From Desulfobacterales bacterium (GTDB taxonomy: Bacteria > Desulfobacterota > Desulfobacteria > Desulfobacterales > JAUCGF01), in contig JAOZRC010000020.1 of assembly GCA_029940345.1 (NCBI GenBank), positions 1 to 16,800 on the forward strand: DNA of 16,800 bases, read 5' to 3'. The notes below the pieces were generated by a model. It saw only the letters and a program-made list of their open reading frames with translations. It had not been told where the DNA came from and did no database searches. Both the position numbers and the translations under genes were made by a program. This document shows, piece by piece, positions 7,505 through 13,689 of the stretch. Positions within the stretch are counted from its first letter, which is position 1. Each line of letters begins with the position of its first letter.

Positions 7505-8773
7505 ATGGAAACAATCACAATTGATGATCTTATCATTTCGGTAAACCGTAAGGGCACCGACTGCTACACCAAAGTCAGTTTTCCGGTGCGTTACGGAACC
7601 TATACTGAAATCAAAACAACGGATTATATTTTTCAGTTTAATTTAAACGGTGAAATCAAATTTATTCGCGGTCTCGGACAAGCTTGGCCTGAACCCAATG
7701 AGTGGTTAAAACGAACGGTGCGCAACGAATGGGTGTATTATTCAGCCGGCGGTTATCGCGGCCTTGACGCCTATATGGGGGAATTTTATCTGCCCTGTTT
7801 TATGAATAGGGACAACCCGGTTTTCAAAATCACGACGCCTTATCGGGATATTTCCCAAAAAGCGATCCGTTCGTATGAAAAATTGATCGTGAAGTTAAAC
7901 CGGAGCAATGGCAACGATATGTCCACTTCGGTCGCGAATTGCCTCAAGCTGATAAAAAAGGCCAATGGCACTGCATTAAAGCTGAAAGCCTATAAACTCA
8001 GTTCAATTCTGGGCGGAAGTATTCCGGTTCTTCCGCCGGACACCCGGCACACCGACTATGATGTCATCCCCATTATCATCGCCGATGGCTGCATTTATAA
8101 TTGCGCCTTCTGTTCGGTAAAAACCGGGCATGATTTTCAAGAGCGTTCCTATCGTAACATTCAGTGCCAAATTACCGATCTCTATGATTTTTATGGAAAT
8201 GATCTGAAAAATTATAATTCGGTCTTTTTAGGTCAAAATGACGCCTTTAATGCTGATATTGATCTGATTACCAATACGGCCCGAAAAGCGTATGATGTTT
8301 TTAATTTTCAAAACTCAAATATGAAGCGCCCGCGCCTTTTTTTGTTCGCCAGCATCGGCTCCTTTTTAAAAGCGGATACGGAAATATTTAAAGTCATCAA
8401 TCTGCTGCCATATTACACCTATATCAATATCGGCCTGGAATCATTCGATCAGGCCACTTTAGATCAGTTGAAAAAACCGGTGTCAGCTGATGCGGTTGAA
8501 AAAATTTTTTCCCAAATGGCCGTTGTTAATAAAACATATCCGAATATTGAGATGACATCCAATTTTGTTCTAAGTGATGAACTTCCAGACAGTCATATAA
8601 AATCATTTAAATATATGACCGGGGATAAACTCGCCAGGCACTATTCCAAGGGAGCCATTTATATATCTCCCTTGTTAGCCTGCGGCCCCAAAAGAGGTCT
8701 TCAGAAAAAATTTATCGAATTGAAAAATTACAGTAAAATGCCGACTTACATTTATCTTATTCAACATTTATAA
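7505..8773 (+). CDS. Radical SAM protein of unknown substrate
   Basis: A 422-residue protein. The 4Fe-4S/S-adenosylmethionine motif is CIYNCAFC (C196, C200, C203; CxxxCxxC), followed by features of the radical SAM barrel: VFLGQNDAF (about 240-248), a beta-strand near FLFASIGS and NIGLESFDQATLDQLKK in the second half, where GLES matches the usual GxES motif. The 190 residues before the Cys motif form a separate N-terminal region rich in beta-strand and aromatic residues that I do not recognise. It lacks a third Cys cluster typical of SPASM proteins. It follows the moeA-PBP gene by 52 bp in the same direction, so it may belong to that operon; a link to molybdenum-cofactor chemistry would be inference. 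The start has no ribosome site because a repeat fills the position. Confidence 0.88.
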   Translation: METITIDDLIISVNRKGTDCYTKVSFPVRYGTYTEIKTTDYIFQFNLNGEIKFIRGLGQAWPEPNEWLKRTVRNEWVYYSAGGYRGLDAYMGEFYLPCFMNRDNPVFKITTPYRDISQKAIRSYEKLIVKLNRSNGNDMSTSVANCLKLIKKANGTALKLKAYKLSSILGGSIPVLPPDTRHTDYDVIPIIIADGCIYNCAFCSVKTGHDFQERSYRNIQCQITDLYDFYGNDLKNYNSVFLGQNDAFNADIDLITNTARKAYDVFNFQNSNMKRPRLFLFASIGSFLKADTEIFKVINLLPYYTYINIGLESFDQATLDQLKKPVSADAVEKIFSQMAVVNKTYPNIEMTSNFVLSDELPDSHIKSFKYMTGDKLARHYSKGAIYISPLLACGPKRGLQKKFIELKNYSKMPTYIYLIQHL

Positions 8774-8791
8774 TGACACCGGACATTTTTT

Positions 8792-8810
8792 ATTTGGCTT
8801 TTGGCCAAAT
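8792..8810 (+). terminator. Weak stem-loop after the radical SAM gene
   Basis: ATTTGGC (8792-8798) pairs with GCCAAAT (8804-8810) across a 5-nt loop, 18 bp beyond the stop. Only GTTTC follows, so a classical intrinsic terminator is not shown. It may still mark the end of the moeA operon. Confidence 0.35.
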
Positions 8811-8848
8811 GTTTCAATAACAGTAAGTCATTAAATTGAACACATTTT

Positions 8849-8987
8849 GGCATCCTTCATTTTCCGCTTAACACTTTAAAGGAGTGCTGAACCGAAGGTT
8901 TAGCGTTTACGCTGGCCTTTGCTAAACCTTCGGTTCAGCACTCCCCATGAAAGTGTAAACTACTTTTAAGCTATTATGAAGGATGCC
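8849..8987. mobile_element. Family-A MITE, 139 bp, with perfect 8-bp target duplication
   Basis: The terminal inverted repeats are GGCATCCTTCAT (8849-8860) and ATGAAGGATGCC (8976-8987), perfect over 12 bp. Immediately outside lie CACATTTT (8841-8848) and CACATTTT (8988-8995), a perfect 8-bp direct repeat. The centre holds a perfect 24-bp inverted repeat (8881-8904 with 8921-8944, beginning GGAGTGCTGAACCG) around a 16-nt loop. There is no coding capacity. Related ends occur at 1-52 and 3212-3396. No transposase is present, so it is a non-autonomous element; 8-bp duplications occur in several DDE transposase families, and I do not assign one. Confidence 0.85.
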
Positions 8988-8997
8988 CACATTTTAG

Positions 8998-9003
8998 TAT
9001 AAT
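8998..9003 (+). promoter_or_regulatory. Candidate -10 box for the amidohydrolase gene
   Basis: A perfect TATAAT is placed 2 bp outside the target duplication of the MITE and 20 bp before the ATG at 9024. At 18-bp spacing the sequence is TTATGA, inside the MITE terminus, a poor -35. Any -35 element must lie within or be displaced by the MITE. Confidence 0.35.
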
Positions 9004-9023
9004 TTACCAGGTGGAGCTAACCG

Positions 9024-10184
9024 ATGGATTTAAAAACACTTGTAAACACCTACAAAGATCAGATTATTAATACACGCCGCGATTTACACCAGATTCCCGA
9101 AATCGCCTATAATGAAGTTAAAACATCGTCATATATTGTGAATTATTTGCAGAATGAAGCGCTGGATGTGCAAACAGGAATCGCTCAACATGGTGTTGTG
9201 GGCCTTTTGAGAACAGACCCCGCCGGACCGACTTTGTTGATGCGCGCTGACATGGATGCCCTTCCGCTTAACGAAGCGACCGGTTTGGCGTTTTCGTCAA
9301 CCCATGATGGGATGATGCATGCCTGCGGACATGACGCCCACATAGCGATGGTGCTCGGTGCCGTCACCGTACTCAATCGGCTTAAAGACAAGTTCAAAGG
9401 CACGCTTAAATTTCTTTTTCAACCGGCCGAAGAGGGCCCGGGCGGGGCGCTTCCCATGATCGAAAGCGGCGTGATGCAACATCCCACAGTCGATTATTCC
9501 GTGGGCTGTCATGTATGGCCGGATGTTCCTGAAGGATGCATCGGTGTTAAAACCGGTTTGCTTATGGCGGCTATGGATCGGTTTGACCTTAAAATTATCG
9601 GACGGGGTGGTCATGGGGCGATGCCGCATTTGTGCGTTGACGCCCTGGAAGTAGGGTGTCAGGTGGTGAACGCCCTGCAACGCATTACCAGTCGTCAGGC
9701 TGACCCATTAAATCCCACCGTAGTAACCGTCGGTCAATTTCAAGCCGGATCTAATTTTAACATTATTCCGGATACGGCGGAGATGTGCGGCACCACGCGA
9801 ACGTTTGACCGCGAGATTTGGAATTCATGGCCCCAACGGCTTGAACAAATTATCAGCGGAGTATGCCAATCCATGGGCGCTCAATATGAATTAAATTTCA
9901 GCAAAGGGTACCCGCCGCTGATTAACGACGCCTTTATGGCTGATGTCGTACGCGATTGCGCGGCTGAAGTCGTGGGCCAAGCGAACGTAGTGGAGCCTGC
10001 CAAGACGATGGGGGGGGAAGATATGGCGTATTTCCTGGAGCAGTCTCAAGGCTGCTTTTTCTGTCTGGGCGTTGGCAAACAAGACGGTGTACCGATTCAT
10101 AATCCCAGATTTGACTTTAATGAAGATATCCTGCTTAACGGTGTGGAAACGTATTGCCGGATCGCTTTGCAATTGCTTCGCTGA
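9024..10184 (+). CDS. M20-family metallo-amidohydrolase (HipO/N-acyl-amino-acid hydrolase type)
   Basis: A 386-residue cytosolic enzyme of the M20D subfamily, which removes acyl groups from N-acyl amino acids such as hippurate, IAA-amino acid or N-acetyl amino acids. Metal and catalytic residues are all visible: MHACGHDAH (98-106, with C101 and H103), PAEEGPGG (134-141, E136/E137), GCHVWPD (161-167, H163) and VPIHNPRFDF (356-365, H359). The small dimerisation domain occupies about 185-295, inserted between halves of the catalytic domain as in the family. A good ribosome site (GGAG at 9013-9016) is 7 nt before the ATG. It is a single-gene unit flanked by MITEs on both sides (8849-8987 and 10214-10330). 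The exact substrate cannot be read from sequence; hippurate hydrolase and acetyl-amino-acid deacetylase annotations are equally possible. Confidence 0.93.
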   Translation: MDLKTLVNTYKDQIINTRRDLHQIPEIAYNEVKTSSYIVNYLQNEALDVQTGIAQHGVVGLLRTDPAGPTLLMRADMDALPLNEATGLAFSSTHDGMMHACGHDAHIAMVLGAVTVLNRLKDKFKGTLKFLFQPAEEGPGGALPMIESGVMQHPTVDYSVGCHVWPDVPEGCIGVKTGLLMAAMDRFDLKIIGRGGHGAMPHLCVDALEVGCQVVNALQRITSRQADPLNPTVVTVGQFQAGSNFNIIPDTAEMCGTTRTFDREIWNSWPQRLEQIISGVCQSMGAQYELNFSKGYPPLINDAFMADVVRDCAAEVVGQANVVEPAKTMGGEDMAYFLEQSQGCFFCLGVGKQDGVPIHNPRFDFNEDILLNGVETYCRIALQLLR

Positions 10185-10213
10185 TTTAACCGTAATGAGG
10201 CATGGGTTAACCA

Positions 10214-10330
10214 TGTAACCGTTCACTCACCCTACGTGTAAATTAACGCGGGACAACTTCCCGCGCGCTACACCCTCACACACGGTTGCGCTAATGTAGA
10301 GTGGAAAGCCGTTCCGCTCAGGGGGGTACA
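10214..10330. mobile_element. Family-B MITE-like element, right end partly deleted
   Basis: This is the reverse-complement partner of the copy at 12071-12196. It begins TGTAACCGTTCACTC (10214-10228), carries the hairpin CGCGGGA/TCCCGCG in degenerate form near 10248-10266 and the hairpin GTGGAAAGCCGTTCCGCTC near 10301-10319. It ends GGGGGTACA, which looks like the family terminus with about 10 bp missing. No target duplication can be found, as expected if the end is lost. It lies between the convergent amidohydrolase and ptsN-like genes, where its hairpins could act as terminators. Confidence 0.7.
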
Positions 10331-10344
10331 AAAATTGCAACAAT

Positions 10345-10803
10345 TTAGAATTCTTCATCCTCCTGTTCAATGGCGGCATAGATTTCATCACGGCTGGCCG
10401 CATTGAGAAGGATTTCTTTAAAAGGATCATTTTTAAGCATCCGACTGATCTGGGCGAGCAGTTTTAAATTCAAACCAGCCGAATTATCCGGCGTTAAAAG
10501 AAGGATAAAAATGTGGGTCGGCAATCCATCCATGGACTCAAAATCGGCACCTTGGCGACTCAAGCCCAAACAGATCACCGGATTTTGCAGGTCTTTGATT
10601 TTTCCGTGGGGAATGCCGATGCCGCCGCCCAGACCGGTGCTTCCGATTCTTTCCCGGTCCATTAGCACATTTAAAATCTCATCCGCGGGTAAACCGGCGG
10701 CAGGAGCCGCTACAATTGCCAGTTCCTGGAGAATGCCCTGTTTTTCTTGTGCTTGCAGGTCATTTAAAATCATATCTTTTTTCAGAATATCGGTAATTTT
10801 CAT
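10345..10803 (-). CDS. ptsN: PTS system IIA component, PtsN (EIIA-Ntr)-like
   Basis: A 152-residue cytosolic phosphocarrier of the fructose/mannitol IIA fold. The phosphorylated His is in GIGIPHGK (61-68, H66), preceded by RERIGSTGLGGG (50-61), the family signature. The C-terminal part (LLTPDNSAGLNLKLLAQIS) matches the conserved region after strand four. EIIA-Ntr proteins regulate rather than transport, for example potassium uptake or sigma-54-related functions. In many proteobacteria ptsN sits with rpoN and hpf; here it does not. Its ATG overlaps the stop of a 59-63 codon frame upstream (ATGA at 10800-10803), and it lacks a clear ribosome site, which fits coupled translation. The last residues (EQEDEEF) are strongly acidic. 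It could also be annotated as a fructose-type IIA; lack of IIB/IIC neighbours favours PtsN. Confidence 0.88.
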   Translation of the reverse strand: MKITDILKKDMILNDLQAQEKQGILQELAIVAAPAAGLPADEILNVLMDRERIGSTGLGGGIGIPHGKIKDLQNPVICLGLSRQGADFESMDGLPTHIFILLLTPDNSAGLNLKLLAQISRMLKNDPFKEILLNAASRDEIYAAIEQEDEEF

Positions 10804-10979
10804 ACGAGTGCTTGTCCAAATTGGGTTATCTCGGAAATAATGTCCCTGTTTTTAGGAGTGTAAGCGCTAGCATGCGCTCCCAAATGGCGGAACCGGCAAG
10901 CTAAAGTCTGCGCATCGGATAGGGCAAATATCAGGTTACAATTTCTTAAAAGGGGACCCTCTTGACGATGACATTTCAT
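10800..10979 (-). CDS. Possible small upstream gene coupled to ptsN
   Basis: A 59-codon frame (MKCHRQEGPLLRN start) ends with TGA overlapping the ptsN ATG by 4 nt. The product has three Cys and no recognised motif. There is no ribosome site before the ATG at 10979, and a candidate -10 box (10990-10995) lies so close that the transcript would begin almost at the start codon. It could equally be the 5' leader of ptsN. The overlap is the only positive evidence. Confidence 0.3.
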   Translation of the reverse strand: MKCHRQEGPLLRNCNLIFALSDAQTLACRFRHLGAHASAYTPKNRDIISEITQFGQALV

Positions 10980-10989
10980 AAAGATTTTC

Positions 10990-11018
10990 AATATACCATT
11001 TTTTCAGGCATATTCCAA
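10990..11018 (-). promoter_or_regulatory. Candidate sigma-70 promoter reading toward ptsN
   Basis: On the minus strand TTGGAA (11013-11018), a 17-bp spacer and TATATT (10990-10995) fit the consensus at 4/6 and 5/6. It is the only good match in the gap shared with the divergent PAC2 gene. Confidence 0.45.
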
Positions 11019-11158
11019 ATGAAAAAACGACTTCACTGCTAAAATATCGTTTTCAATTCCATAACGGTATTTTTCAGAGCCTTTTTGATAGGTCGTGATC
11101 GAAGCGGAAACAAATGCGATACCCATGTTGCGCGGGATATTGGAATACAATAATCATC

Positions 11159-11186
11159 TTGACATTTGGGCAAACAGATATAAAAT
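11159..11186 (+). promoter_or_regulatory. Candidate sigma-70 promoter for the PAC2 gene
   Basis: A perfect TTGACA (11159-11164), a 16-bp spacer and TAAAAT (11181-11186). The ATG at 11194 follows 7 nt after the -10 box, so a transcript from here would start at or next to the start codon. Confidence 0.5.
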
Positions 11187-11193
11187 TGTTCGT

Positions 11194-12057
11194 ATGAGTG
11201 TACAAGGAATTAAAATCAAAAAATGGCCTGAGCTTAACCGTCCTCTCCTTATCCTGGGGTTTGACGGTTGGGGCAATGCGTTGAACATTTCGCGAGGCAC
11301 TGCGGCGTATCTGACTCAACGGCTTAAAGCGCATCTTTTTGCCCGTCTGGATGGCGACACCTTTTATCGCTATGACCAAGCACGCCCCACTGTAAAAATT
11401 AAAAACGGCGTTTTGCAACAATTTCGCCCACCGGAAGGCGTTTTTTTTGCAGCCCGATTTGACGGTGGCGGCCATGACCTGATTGTCCTGGAAGCGGATG
11501 AACCCAATCTCAGGTGGTTTCAATTTACCGAAGAACTCTTCGCGCTGTGTGAAAAATTGAACGTAGAAACTATTGTCACGCTGGGAAGTATGTATGACAG
11601 TGTCCTTCCAACGGATCGCATCGTTTCCGCGACGGCAACAGATAGGGCTCTTTTGGATCAATTGCATTCCAGGTCTGTTAAACTGATTAACTATCACGGC
11701 CCTGGATCCATTCATTCAATCATACAGGCACAAGCCGCCCGCAAATCCTTTCAATGCCTTAGCCTCTGGTGCCATTGCCCCTACTATCTCCAGGGCGTCA
11801 CTCATTTCGGATTTGTATCTCATTTGATTGGTCTGTTAGGTTGCCTGGGTAATATTGTCATTGATACGGATGATCTCGATGTAAAATGGAACGAATTAAA
11901 TCAACAGATAAAAGAACTGATTGAACAAGATCCGGAACTGCAAGATACCATTGACGAACTCCGCAAGGTGAAAGTCAGGGGCTCTTTGGCCAATATAAAG
12001 GCATCTTCAGATAAAGACGCCAAGGTCATCCACTTAGATGACTTTCTCAATCGGTAA
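11194..12057 (+). CDS. PAC2 family protein
   Basis: About 287 residues from the chosen ATG. It has the PAC2 (proteasome assembly chaperone 2-like, formerly DUF75) pattern: RPLLILGFDGWGNALN (16-31), then AAYLTQRLKAHLFARLDGDTFY (37-58) and RPTVKIKNG, then FDGGGHDLIVLEADEPN (89-105) and TIVTLGSMYDSVLPTDR (127-143). The middle (GSIHSIIQAQAARKSF) continues the domain, and the C-terminal 60 residues form a charged helical tail with EQDPELQDTIDEL. The bacterial role of PAC2 proteins is not settled; bacteria of this type mostly lack 20S proteasomes. The frame is open upstream to a GTG at 11095 and an ATG at 11125, but domain homology begins only after 11194 and a promoter overlaps the upstream part. 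No ribosome site precedes 11194. It is divergent from ptsN. Confidence 0.85.
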   Translation: MSVQGIKIKKWPELNRPLLILGFDGWGNALNISRGTAAYLTQRLKAHLFARLDGDTFYRYDQARPTVKIKNGVLQQFRPPEGVFFAARFDGGGHDLIVLEADEPNLRWFQFTEELFALCEKLNVETIVTLGSMYDSVLPTDRIVSATATDRALLDQLHSRSVKLINYHGPGSIHSIIQAQAARKSFQCLSLWCHCPYYLQGVTHFGFVSHLIGLLGCLGNIVIDTDDLDVKWNELNQQIKELIEQDPELQDTIDELRKVKVRGSLANIKASSDKDAKVIHLDDFLNR

Positions 12058-12070
12058 CGATCAGTTCCAA

Positions 12071-12196
12071 TGTAACCGTTCACTCCCCCTCTGAGCGGAA
12101 CGGCTTTCCGCTCTAGATGATCGCAGCCGCATGTGAGTGTGTTGCGCGGGAAGCTGTCCCGCGTTTGTTTGCACGCAGGGGGAGTGAACGATTACA
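12071..12196. mobile_element. Family-B MITE-like element, 126 bp, with target duplication
   Basis: The ends TGTAACCGTTCACTCCCCCT (12071-12090) and its inverted partner at 12177-12196 match at 19 of 20 positions. Inside are two hairpins: GAGCGGAA/TTCCGCTC (near 12093-12114) and CGCGGGA/TCCCGCG (near 12146-12163). TTCCAA flanks both sides (12065-12070 and 12197-12202). If the element is taken to begin at GTAACCG, the flanks are GTTCCAAT and ATTCCAAT, an 8-bp duplication with one mismatch. GTAA termini plus 8-bp duplications are the known habit of IS66-family elements, so a non-autonomous IS66 relative is possible. Confidence 0.75.
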
Positions 12197-12260
12197 TTCC
12201 AATTTTGATTTTTCCTTTATCTCGAAAAAATCAAAATCAAAATCAGATCAGTATATGTAT

Positions 12261-12264
12261 GGAG
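12261..12264 (+). promoter_or_regulatory. Ribosome binding site fixing the epsC start
   Basis: GGAG lies 9 nt before the ATG at 12274. The alternative in-frame starts at 12133 (GTG inside the MITE) and 12259 lack such a site. Confidence 0.6.
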
Positions 12265-12273
12265 AAAACAAAA

Positions 12274-13236
12274 ATGCCTCAAGACCCCAAAACGGTGAAT
12301 CAGGCCTGTAAAATTGATGCTGCGAACGCATTCAATTTCAGACAGCGACTGCCCGATTTAGCTGAAAAAATTATCGCCAGTTGTGATGACGAGGCCTGTT
12401 ACAGCCATATCGACTACGAACCGCTGCATTCTGAGACGGCTGTTATAGATATCATTCACCGCTTCAGGGAAATTCTGTTTCCCGGCTATTTCGGCAGGCA
12501 AAAACTGGACCCGGCAAATATAAAATATAATATGGGGCAGTCGGTTTCGCTCCTCTTTGACCTGCTATCAGATGAGGTGACACATAGCATCCGTCATGAT
12601 TGTTTACGCTATGATCAATCCTGCAGCAATTGCGGTGAATCAGGTCATCAGATTGTGCTAGACGTCTTTGAAGCCATTCCGAAACTGCGTCAGGTGTTGG
12701 CAACGGATGTGCGTGCGTTCTTTGAAGGCGACCCGGCCGCGAAAAGTTACGATGAAATCATTTTCGCTTACCCGGGTGTTTTCGCTATCATGGTTTACCG
12801 CGTTGCCCACCTGCTGTATCTAAAAGATGTACCGTTGCTTCCCCGCATCATGAGCGAACAAGCCCATAGTGTGACTGGCATCGATATTCATCCAGGCGCC
12901 GAAATCGGGGAATATTTCGTTATCGATCATGGCACCGGCGTTGTGATCGGTGAAACAACCGAAATCGGCAAAAATGTTCGTATTTATCAAGGCGTAACGT
13001 TAGGCGCGCTTTCATTGCCCCCAAATGCGGGCGAACAATTCCGCGGTAAAAAACGCCATCCCACCATAGAGGATGACGTCATCATCTATTCAGGCGCCAC
13101 GATCCTGGGAGGCGATACGATTATCGGCAAACGTTCCGTGATTGGAGGTAATGTCTGGGTAACTCAATCCGTGCCGCCGGACACGCGCGTGATTATGGAA
13201 ACGCCCAAGCTGATTTACGAAAAAGAAAGCTTTTGA
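12274..13236 (+). CDS. epsC: Serine O-acetyltransferase, EpsC type
   Basis: A 320-residue cytosolic enzyme that acetylates L-serine with acetyl-CoA to O-acetylserine, the first step of cysteine synthesis. The helical N-terminal part (about 20-190) precedes a left-handed beta-helix of hexapeptide repeats: GIDIHPGAEIG (202-212), VIDHGTGVVIGETTEIG (216-232, catalytic H219 in DHG), VRIYQGVTLGALS (235-247), HPTIEDDVIIYSGATILGG (262-280) and TIIGKRSVIGGNVWVTQSVPP (282-302). The longer N-terminus is typical of the EpsC branch rather than E. coli CysE. The C-terminus ends ESF, not the Ile that docks CysE to cysteine synthase. N-terminal C117 and C120 (QSCSNCGE) could be a small metal or redox site, which is speculative. 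The open frame extends upstream into the MITE, but the ribosome site points to 12274; no cysteine synthase gene is adjacent. Confidence 0.93.
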   Translation: MPQDPKTVNQACKIDAANAFNFRQRLPDLAEKIIASCDDEACYSHIDYEPLHSETAVIDIIHRFREILFPGYFGRQKLDPANIKYNMGQSVSLLFDLLSDEVTHSIRHDCLRYDQSCSNCGESGHQIVLDVFEAIPKLRQVLATDVRAFFEGDPAAKSYDEIIFAYPGVFAIMVYRVAHLLYLKDVPLLPRIMSEQAHSVTGIDIHPGAEIGEYFVIDHGTGVVIGETTEIGKNVRIYQGVTLGALSLPPNAGEQFRGKKRHPTIEDDVIIYSGATILGGDTIIGKRSVIGGNVWVTQSVPPDTRVIMETPKLIYEKESF

Positions 13237-13299
13237 GTGATTCCCATGGTTTTCTTGCTTTTTGTGACGATTGTACGCTAATGATGTTAATAACAGTCG

Positions 13300-13509
13300 C
13301 TACGGGCTACTCATTTTTTGTCTTCTAAATTCCATCGCTTCCCGGCTTAACTCTTCAACTGTTTTATCTTTCCAGAGATCCCGTTGCCATTTTGTATAAT
13401 CAAAAGGCTCTCTCTGGATCAGTGCTACGAATCTCTCAGCTTCTATTGCACCTAAATATTTTGCTATAATCTGAACGCCTCTTACTTTTATCTCCGTATC
13501 CGTTATCAT
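13300..13509 (-). CDS. Small hypothetical protein downstream of the DUF5131 gene
   Basis: A 69-residue, mostly helical protein ([15 protein letters not shown] start) with a conserved-looking core, [20 protein letters not shown], followed by a charged C-terminal helix ([15 protein letters not shown]). I have an impression of similar small proteins of unknown function in other bacteria but cannot name the family; an antitoxin-like role is possible and unproven, and no toxin partner is seen. AAGGA lies 8-9 nt before the ATG. The frame is open further upstream (to 13551) and is the same frame as the DUF5131 remnant, so the two reading frames are joined without a stop. Confidence 0.6.
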   Translation of the reverse strand: MITDTEIKVRGVQIIAKYLGAIEAERFVALIQREPFDYTKWQRDLWKDKTVEELSREAMEFRRQKMSSP

Positions 13510-13545
13510 TGCTCGTATTCCTTGATATTGAGTATAGCATAGCTT

Positions 13546-13689
13546 TGGCATACTATCCCAGGTTCGACCCCCAAGAAGTCTTCCGTTTGCTTTTTTTGAA
13601 CGCTTTTTCCCATCAGGCCCCCAGCCGCCCCATTGCTTGAAAAAAAATGCAATTTCGTCATCTTCACATTGCCGTCTGATGCCTTCAAC
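13546..13689 (-). pseudogene. C-terminal part of the DUF5131 gene, beyond an amber codon
   Basis: Forty-eight codons in the same frame as the gene at 13690-14271, directly after its TAG. They encode the expected family C-terminus: VEGIRRQCE, then [14 protein letters not shown], then [13 protein letters not shown]. Without the TAG the protein would be about 242 residues, the usual length. Nothing marks a separate start for this segment. Confidence 0.8.

Noticed and set aside
10403..10840. Plus-strand open frame of 145 codons over ptsN
   Set aside because: It is antisense to a frame carrying the PtsN active-site signature; its composition is that of a shadow frame.
11074..11715. Long minus-strand open frame of 213 codons opposite the PAC2 gene
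   Set aside because: It lies wholly antisense to a gene with clear PAC2 motifs, has no ribosome site and no recognisable domain.
12133..12273. Longer N-terminus of the serine acetyltransferase from GTG at 12133
   Set aside because: The first part is encoded by the family-B MITE, and a good ribosome site serves the ATG at 12274.
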